A stretch of DNA of 11,119 nucleotides, taken from positions 1 through 11,119 of the forward strand of contig JBKCXU010000101.1 of the NCBI GenBank assembly GCA_046316025.1, written 5' to 3'. Below, one piece after another: positions 6,864-11,119 of this stretch. The position numbers and the translations under genes were made by a program. This stretch comes from JAJTHJ01 sp046316025. Its GTDB lineage: Bacteria; Pseudomonadota; Gammaproteobacteria; Burkholderiales; Burkholderiaceae_F. A model generated the notes under the pieces. It was not told where the DNA came from and ran no database searches. It worked only from the letters and a program-made list of their open reading frames with translations. Every line of letters starts with the position of its first letter. The stretch's first letter is position 1.

Positions 6864-6907
6864 GCGCTTGTGGAGGGTGGGCCGACGACAGCGGCCATCG
6901 TGGAATC

Positions 6908-7684
6908 ATGTTCCGATTCGGAAGCCGACCCTCGCCGTGGCGGGCGCTGCGCTGGATGCTGGCGAGCATTGCGCTGGCCAGTGGCGCGGCGGCTGCGGGC
7001 GAGTTCGCCATCCTGCCGTTGCGCATCGAGTTGAGCGCGCAACAGCGCGCCGCGCAACTCGCGATCCGCAACGACGACCAGGCGCCGCTACGCATGCAGC
7101 TGCGGGCCATGCGCTGGCGGCAGGACCAGACCGGCCGCGATGTCTACGAGCCAACCGACGATCTTGTGTACTTTCCGCGGGCGGTCGAAGTGCCTGCAGG
7201 GGAGTCGCGCATCGTTCGGCTGGGCATTCGTGCGGGCGGGGGCTCCGTTGAAGAAGCCTACCGGCTGTTCGTCACCGAACTGCCGCCCGCGGATGTCGAC
7301 GCGACTGCGCGGTCGGGCGCGACCGTGCAGGTGGTGTTGGAGGTCGGCGTGCCGGTCTTCGTCGCCCCGCTGCGGCCCGAGCGCAAGCTGCAGATCGAGG
7401 ATGTGCAATTGCGCGACGGGACGGCACGCTGGATCGTGCGTAACGACGGCAGCGTGCATCTGCGGGCCGAGCGCATCGAACTGATCGGCACGGATGCGGC
7501 CGGGACGGTGCTGTTTACCGAGCCGGTCGATGCGCGCTACGTGCTGGCGGGTGTGACGCGGCCGATGCAGGCGCCGGTGCCGCGCGAGGCCTGTCCGCGC
7601 CTGGCGACGCTGCGGGTCGTGCTGACCGCCGAGCGGCTGGAACTCGCGCGAGGCGTCGATGTGGCCGCGACGCAGTGCCGGTAG
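6908..7684 (+). CDS. Periplasmic pilus chaperone (archaic CsuC/spore coat U operon type)
   Basis: A 258-residue periplasmic chaperone that should fold the two pilin subunits and deliver them to the usher. Signal peptide is 1-30 (hydrophobic 16-29, ending AAAA before GEF). The first Ig-like domain starts EFAILPLRIEL (32-42), with R39 a candidate for the conserved PapD-type basic residue. LAIRNDDQAP (51-60), then VYFPRAVEVPAGESRIVRLG (87-106) and YRLFVTELPP (118-127) are standard chaperone strands. VQVVLEVGVPVFV (140-152) is the subunit-binding G1 strand. The second domain carries a cysteine pair, C229 and C257. ATG 6908 starts 44 nt after the previous stop with only a weak GTGGA upstream. The frame is open upstream to 6770, but the signal peptide fixes the start. 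It overlaps the usher gene by 26 nt. Confidence 0.88.
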   Translation: MFRFGSRPSPWRALRWMLASIALASGAAAAGEFAILPLRIELSAQQRAAQLAIRNDDQAPLRMQLRAMRWRQDQTGRDVYEPTDDLVYFPRAVEVPAGESRIVRLGIRAGGGSVEEAYRLFVTELPPADVDATARSGATVQVVLEVGVPVFVAPLRPERKLQIEDVQLRDGTARWIVRNDGSVHLRAERIELIGTDAAGTVLFTEPVDARYVLAGVTRPMQAPVPREACPRLATLRVVLTAERLELARGVDVAATQCR

Positions 7685-10070
7685 GTGGGGCCTGCGCGCA
7701 GCCTGTGGGTGGACTGTTCTCGGCCTGATCGGCGCAGCCCACCCTGGCGCCGGGATCGCGGCGCCGGCCGAACCTCCGCCGGCGCCGGCGGCAGCAGTGC
7801 AGCATCAGCTCATCGCCCTGGTGCGCGTCAACGGGGTGGACAAAGGGCCCTTCTTTTTGTCGCAGGATGGGCGCGGCAGGTTCTTGCTACCGGCCGGCGA
7901 ATTCGGCCGGCTGGGCCTCGGCGCCGCGCCGCCCGCTGCGCTCGGCGGCGATCGCCAAGTCGTCCTCGATGCCCTGCCGGGCGTGCAGCTCGAGTTCGAT
8001 CCGACCGCCGTCGTCCTCGAACTGCGATTTGCCGCGGCCGCGCTGCCGGGCAGCGTGATCGACTTGTCGCCGCGGCGACGCGCCGGGGTCGAGTATCCAG
8101 CCGACCCCAGTGTCTACCTGAACTATGGTCTCAACGTCGACGGCGACCGCGACTTCGGTCAACGGCGCTACCAGTTGGCGACCGAGCTGGCCGCGCGTTA
8201 CGGACGCTGGCTGCTCTACAACACCACGGACACGGTGCGTGAAGGCGGCAGTGGCGTGCAGACGACGCGGCTCCTCACTAACGCGCAGTTCGACGATCGC
8301 GCCGGCTTGCAGCGCCTGACCCTGGGCGACTTCTTTACCGCCGCCGACGTCGCGCCCGCGGCGATCCCGATGGGCGGGATCAATCTCGCCAAGGCGTACT
8401 CGATGGACCCGTACTTCATCCGCTTTCCGACCGGCACCTTCCGGGCGGAGGCGCTGTTTCCCTCGACCGTGCAGGTGAAGATCGGCGGCAACGTCGTCGC
8501 GCAGCGCAACGTGCCGCCCGGTCCGGTGGACATCACCAACATCACCGGGGTGACGGGGGGCGCCGAGTTGTCGGTGGTGCTGCGCGATCCCTTTGGCCGC
8601 GAGCAGGTTTTGCAGCAGCCGTTCTTCTTCGCCACGCGCGCCGGCCTTGCGCCTGGGCTGCACGACTACAACTACAGCGTCGGTGCACTGCGCGAGAACT
8701 ACGGCACGGCGAGCGCCGACTATGGGCCGCTCGCGGCCGCGGCGGCGCATCGGTACGGTGTCGACGAGCGGCTGACCATCGGGGCCATTGGCCAGGCCGC
8801 CCCCGGGCTGATCGCGGCCGGGCCGCTGGCGACCTACCAGTGGCCGCGCTTTGGCATCATCGGCGGCAGCATCATTGGCAGCCGTTTCGAAGGTCGGCAG
8901 GGCTGGGCCGGGGAGATCGCCTACTCGTACACGGGCAGCGGCTTTGCCCTCAACCTCGGCACGCGCGAGCTGTCGCGCGACTACGCGCAGTTGGCGAACC
9001 TGCTCGACGGCCCGCGACTGCGCAACAGCCGTTATGCCTCGGCCTCCGTCTACTCGTCCAGGGCCGGCACGCTGACCGCAACCTACGCCGCGCAAAACGG
9101 GTACGACACCGCCCCGGCCACGAGCTGGAGCGTCAACTTCACCCGCTCGCTGCTGCAGAACCGCGGCCTGTTCGCGCTGGGCTACACGGAGATCCTGCAG
9201 CCGACGCCGGTGCGCATCTGGGGCGTGTCGTTGCGCTACTTCTTCGATGCCGCCACCTCGGCGGTGGCCGGCGTTGGACACGATCCGCGCGGCAGCTTTC
9301 AGACGGTCGCGCTCCAGCAAACGACGCCGCAAGGTCAGGGGCTTGGCTACGAAGTCAGTGCCACGCGCACCGGCGCCGACGCGACCTACGCGCTCGGGCG
9401 CGCGTTCGTGCAGGTCAACGCCGCCCACGCGGAGTTCGGCGCCGAGTACCAGCGCGCCACGCTGGACGACGCTGCCGGTCAGCGCAGCCGCGCCTTCGTA
9501 GCCGGCAGCGTCGGCGTCGTCGACGGTGTCGCCTTTGCCGGACGTCCGGTGGCCGACAGCCTTGCCCTGATCCGCGTGGCCACGCTGCCGCAGGTGCCGG
9601 TGTACGTCAACGGTTGGCGTGCTGGCGACACCAACGCCCGCGGCGAGGTGGTCGCCACCAATCTGGCGTCCTACTACGACAACATCATCTCCTTTGGCGA
9701 CCGCGACGTGCCGCTCGACTATGTCTACAGCGCGGCCGAGCGCGTGATCTCGCCGCCGTTGCGCAGCGGCACGCTGGTCGAGTTCGAGGTGAAGCGAATC
9801 AACGCCGTGTTCGGCCGTCTGGTCGACGTAGCCGCTCGCGGCGGCGCGCCGCTGGAGTTTCGCGAGCTGCGCCTGACGCGCGGTGCGGACAATCTGTCCG
9901 GCTTTACCGGACGACGCGGCGAGTTCTACGTGGAAGGCGTGCAGCCGGGAATCTATCGGTTGCTGGTGGAAGGCGATCCCGCCTGTGCAGTGTCGTTGGA
10001 AATGCCGCAACCCACCGGCCTGATCGATATCGGTACCGTGCGCTGCGAGGGCGAACCGCCGGCGCGCTGA
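7659..10070 (+). CDS. Outer-membrane usher of an archaic (Csu-like) chaperone-usher pilus
   Basis: An 803-residue outer-membrane usher that assembles and secretes the pilus. Signal peptide is about 1-35, followed by a Pro/Ala-rich linker (36-46). The N-terminal chaperone-binding domain is about 48-145, and the 24-strand barrel begins near SVYLNYGLNV (151-160). The plug domain is about 268-312 (STVQVKIGGN, PPGPVDITNI, VVLRDPFG). Later landmarks are VPVYVNG (about 646) and FGDRDVPLDY (about 678-687). The C-terminal domain starts near FGRLVDVA (about 718) and holds cysteines C776 and C796. The length is normal for archaic ushers. ATG 7659 lies inside the chaperone gene with AGG (7651-7653) upstream, so translation is probably coupled. 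No further subunit gene follows on this strand; the next gene converges after 60 bp with no clear terminator. Confidence 0.92.
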   Translation: MWPRRSAGRWGLRAACGWTVLGLIGAAHPGAGIAAPAEPPPAPAAAVQHQLIALVRVNGVDKGPFFLSQDGRGRFLLPAGEFGRLGLGAAPPAALGGDRQVVLDALPGVQLEFDPTAVVLELRFAAAALPGSVIDLSPRRRAGVEYPADPSVYLNYGLNVDGDRDFGQRRYQLATELAARYGRWLLYNTTDTVREGGSGVQTTRLLTNAQFDDRAGLQRLTLGDFFTAADVAPAAIPMGGINLAKAYSMDPYFIRFPTGTFRAEALFPSTVQVKIGGNVVAQRNVPPGPVDITNITGVTGGAELSVVLRDPFGREQVLQQPFFFATRAGLAPGLHDYNYSVGALRENYGTASADYGPLAAAAAHRYGVDERLTIGAIGQAAPGLIAAGPLATYQWPRFGIIGGSIIGSRFEGRQGWAGEIAYSYTGSGFALNLGTRELSRDYAQLANLLDGPRLRNSRYASASVYSSRAGTLTATYAAQNGYDTAPATSWSVNFTRSLLQNRGLFALGYTEILQPTPVRIWGVSLRYFFDAATSAVAGVGHDPRGSFQTVALQQTTPQGQGLGYEVSATRTGADATYALGRAFVQVNAAHAEFGAEYQRATLDDAAGQRSRAFVAGSVGVVDGVAFAGRPVADSLALIRVATLPQVPVYVNGWRAGDTNARGEVVATNLASYYDNIISFGDRDVPLDYVYSAAERVISPPLRSGTLVEFEVKRINAVFGRLVDVAARGGAPLEFRELRLTRGADNLSGFTGRRGEFYVEGVQPGIYRLLVEGDPACAVSLEMPQPTGLIDIGTVRCEGEPPAR

Positions 10071-10130
10071 GTGCCAGCCGCCGGCCGCGCGCGTCCACCG
10101 GGCAACGCAGCTGACATGGGCACCGGATCG

Positions 10131-11033
10131 CTACGCTGCCCACCATTCGCCCTGCAATTGCTCGGCCAAAAAGCCGACGAAGGTCTGCACCCGCTGCGGC
10201 ACCAGCTTGGGCGACGGATACACCGCGTGCATCTCCTGCGCCGGCAGTGTGTGGTCGGTGAGCACGGGCGCGATCTCGCGGCGCTTGAGCGACTCCTGCG
10301 CCACGTAGCGCGGCAGGATCGCGAGGCCAAAGCCGGCGCGCGCCGCGGCGAGCAGGGCCGACAGATTGTTCGAGCGTAGCCGGCCGCGCACCGGCACGTC
10401 GTGCGCGCGGCCCTTGGCATCCGTCAGGTGCCACACGTCGTCGCCCTGCACGCTGCTGTACACGAGGCACTGGTGGCGCTTGAGGTCGGCCGCCTTGCGC
10501 GGCGTGCCGGCGCGCTCCAGGTACGCGGGTGCCGCCACCATCACCCAGGGATTGGTGCCCAGGTAGCGCGCGCCGAGCGTGGAATCCGCCAGCCGCCCCA
10601 TGCGGATCGCCACGTCGATGCCCTGCGCGATCAAATCGACGTAACGGTCGTCGGCGATCAGATCGACATTGAGTTCCGCGTGCTCGGTCATGAAGCGCAT
10701 CAAAAGCGGCGTCAATACGCGCCGGCCGAAAGCCACTGAAGTGGACACCCGCAGCCGGCCCGCCACCTGCGCGCGCATCAGCGCGGGCAGGTTGTCGGCC
10801 TCGTCGATCTGCGTTTGGATCGCCTTGCACTTGTCGTAGTAGACGGCGCCGATCTCGGTCGGGCTGACGCCGCGCGTGTTGCGGTTGAGCAGCCGCGCGC
10901 CGAGCTTGGCTTCCAGCGCGGCGACCGTCTTGGTGACCGTCGGTTGCGTGACGTGCAGGTCGGCTGCGGCGCGCGAGAAGCTGCCGCTTTCTACGACGCG
11001 GATGAAGAGTTTGTTGGCGGCGATGCGGTCCAT
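10131..11033 (-). CDS. LysR-family transcriptional regulator
   Basis: A 300-residue regulator, a usual LysR length. The N-terminal winged helix-turn-helix is at about 5-62 (FIRVVESGSFSRAAADL, then VTQPTVTKTVAALEAKLGARLLNR, with recognition helix near 30-41). The effector-binding domain runs from about 91 to 300, starting GRLRVSTSVAFG. It resembles the DsdC/AaeR-like subgroup that often represses or activates a divergent gene, but that flank is outside the window. I chose ATG at 11033: GGGAGA (complement of 11038-11043) is a good ribosome binding site, and the frame upstream to 11087 only translates the intergenic repeat. The gene converges on the pilus usher across a 60-bp gap (10071-10130). 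A role in pilus control is not indicated by the sequence. Confidence 0.92.
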   Translation of the reverse strand: MDRIAANKLFIRVVESGSFSRAAADLHVTQPTVTKTVAALEAKLGARLLNRNTRGVSPTEIGAVYYDKCKAIQTQIDEADNLPALMRAQVAGRLRVSTSVAFGRRVLTPLLMRFMTEHAELNVDLIADDRYVDLIAQGIDVAIRMGRLADSTLGARYLGTNPWVMVAAPAYLERAGTPRKAADLKRHQCLVYSSVQGDDVWHLTDAKGRAHDVPVRGRLRSNNLSALLAAARAGFGLAILPRYVAQESLKRREIAPVLTDHTLPAQEMHAVYPSPKLVPQRVQTFVGFLAEQLQGEWWAA

Positions 11034-11043
11034 GGTCTCTCCC

Positions 11044-11113
11044 GTCGTGGACGCGGAAGCGGGAAAGCCGCGGTCCCCAACCACCACTGGGTTCCCGCGG
11101 ACGCGGGAACGAC
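11044..11113. repeat. Intergenic mobile repeat (GTCNTTCCCGCG type), copy 2
   Basis: The right unit is an intact hairpin, GGGTTCCCGCG...CGCGGGAACGAC (11089-11113). The left unit is decayed (GTCGTGGACGCGGAAGCGGGAA, 11044-11065). It aligns with the copy at 3302-3373 over its whole length in the same orientation, including the central GTCCCC and CACTGG blocks. It directly adjoins the ribosome binding site of the LysR gene, so that gene's leader, and perhaps its promoter, runs through the repeat. Confidence 0.7.
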
Positions 11114-11119
11114 AAACGC

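Noticed and set aside
7887..10010. Very long open frame on the minus strand opposite the usher gene (about 707 codons)
   Set aside because: It is a mirror of the high-GC codon pattern of the usher gene. Its product is rich in Arg, His, Gln and Gly with no domain pattern, while the + strand frame has clear usher motifs throughout.
10131..11033. LysR gene as the dedicated regulator of the pilus operon
   Set aside because: It is convergent to the operon's last gene and far from its promoter. LysR regulators usually control divergent neighbours, and I see no matching T-N11-A site at the pilus promoter.

Overview
The window is high-GC, densely coding DNA that looks like a chromosomal segment of a betaproteobacterium (Burkholderiales or Rhodocyclales type). 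The support is the AapQMP-type amino acid transporter, a Csu-like chaperone-usher pilus operon with spore-coat-U subunits, and short mobile intergenic repeats built on GTCNTTCCCGCG...GCGGGAA. The genus cannot be read from the sequence.

Region 1 (1-3258) is the back part of a polar amino acid ABC transporter operon. It holds two permeases (176-1357 and 1360-2463) and the ATPase (2474-3217), closely spaced and on the + strand. The periplasmic binding protein gene, which normally precedes them, would lie left of the window. A large double-hairpin repeat (1-82) and two smaller hairpins (84-138) separate the permeases from whatever is upstream. This is a plausible device for making more binding protein than membrane components. 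A 7-bp hairpin follows the ATPase.

Region 2 (3259-5528) contains an intergenic repeat of about 72 bp and a stand-alone 685-residue membrane protein with a C-terminal spermidine-synthase-like Rossmann domain.

Region 3 (5529-5949) is about 420 bp with no convincing gene. It holds several small inverted repeats, a possible decayed toxin-like fragment on the minus strand, and the probable promoter of the next operon.

Region 4 (5950-10070) is a compact four-gene archaic (Csu/spore coat U type) chaperone-usher pilus operon: major pilin, second pilin, periplasmic chaperone, outer-membrane usher. The junctions are a 4-nt overlap, a 44-nt gap and a 26-nt overlap. The second subunit has almost no residues between its signal peptide and its first cysteine, so it seems to lack the donor strand. 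No two-domain tip adhesin follows the usher. The simplest reading is a minimal pilus in which one subunit polymerises and the other caps the tip.

Region 5 (10071-11119) holds a convergent LysR-family regulator (10131-11033, minus strand). Its ribosome binding site directly abuts a second copy, in the same orientation, of the repeat seen near 3.3 kb. Apart from the pilus layout, the genes belong to well-known families. I found no CRISPR array, RNA gene or intact insertion sequence.
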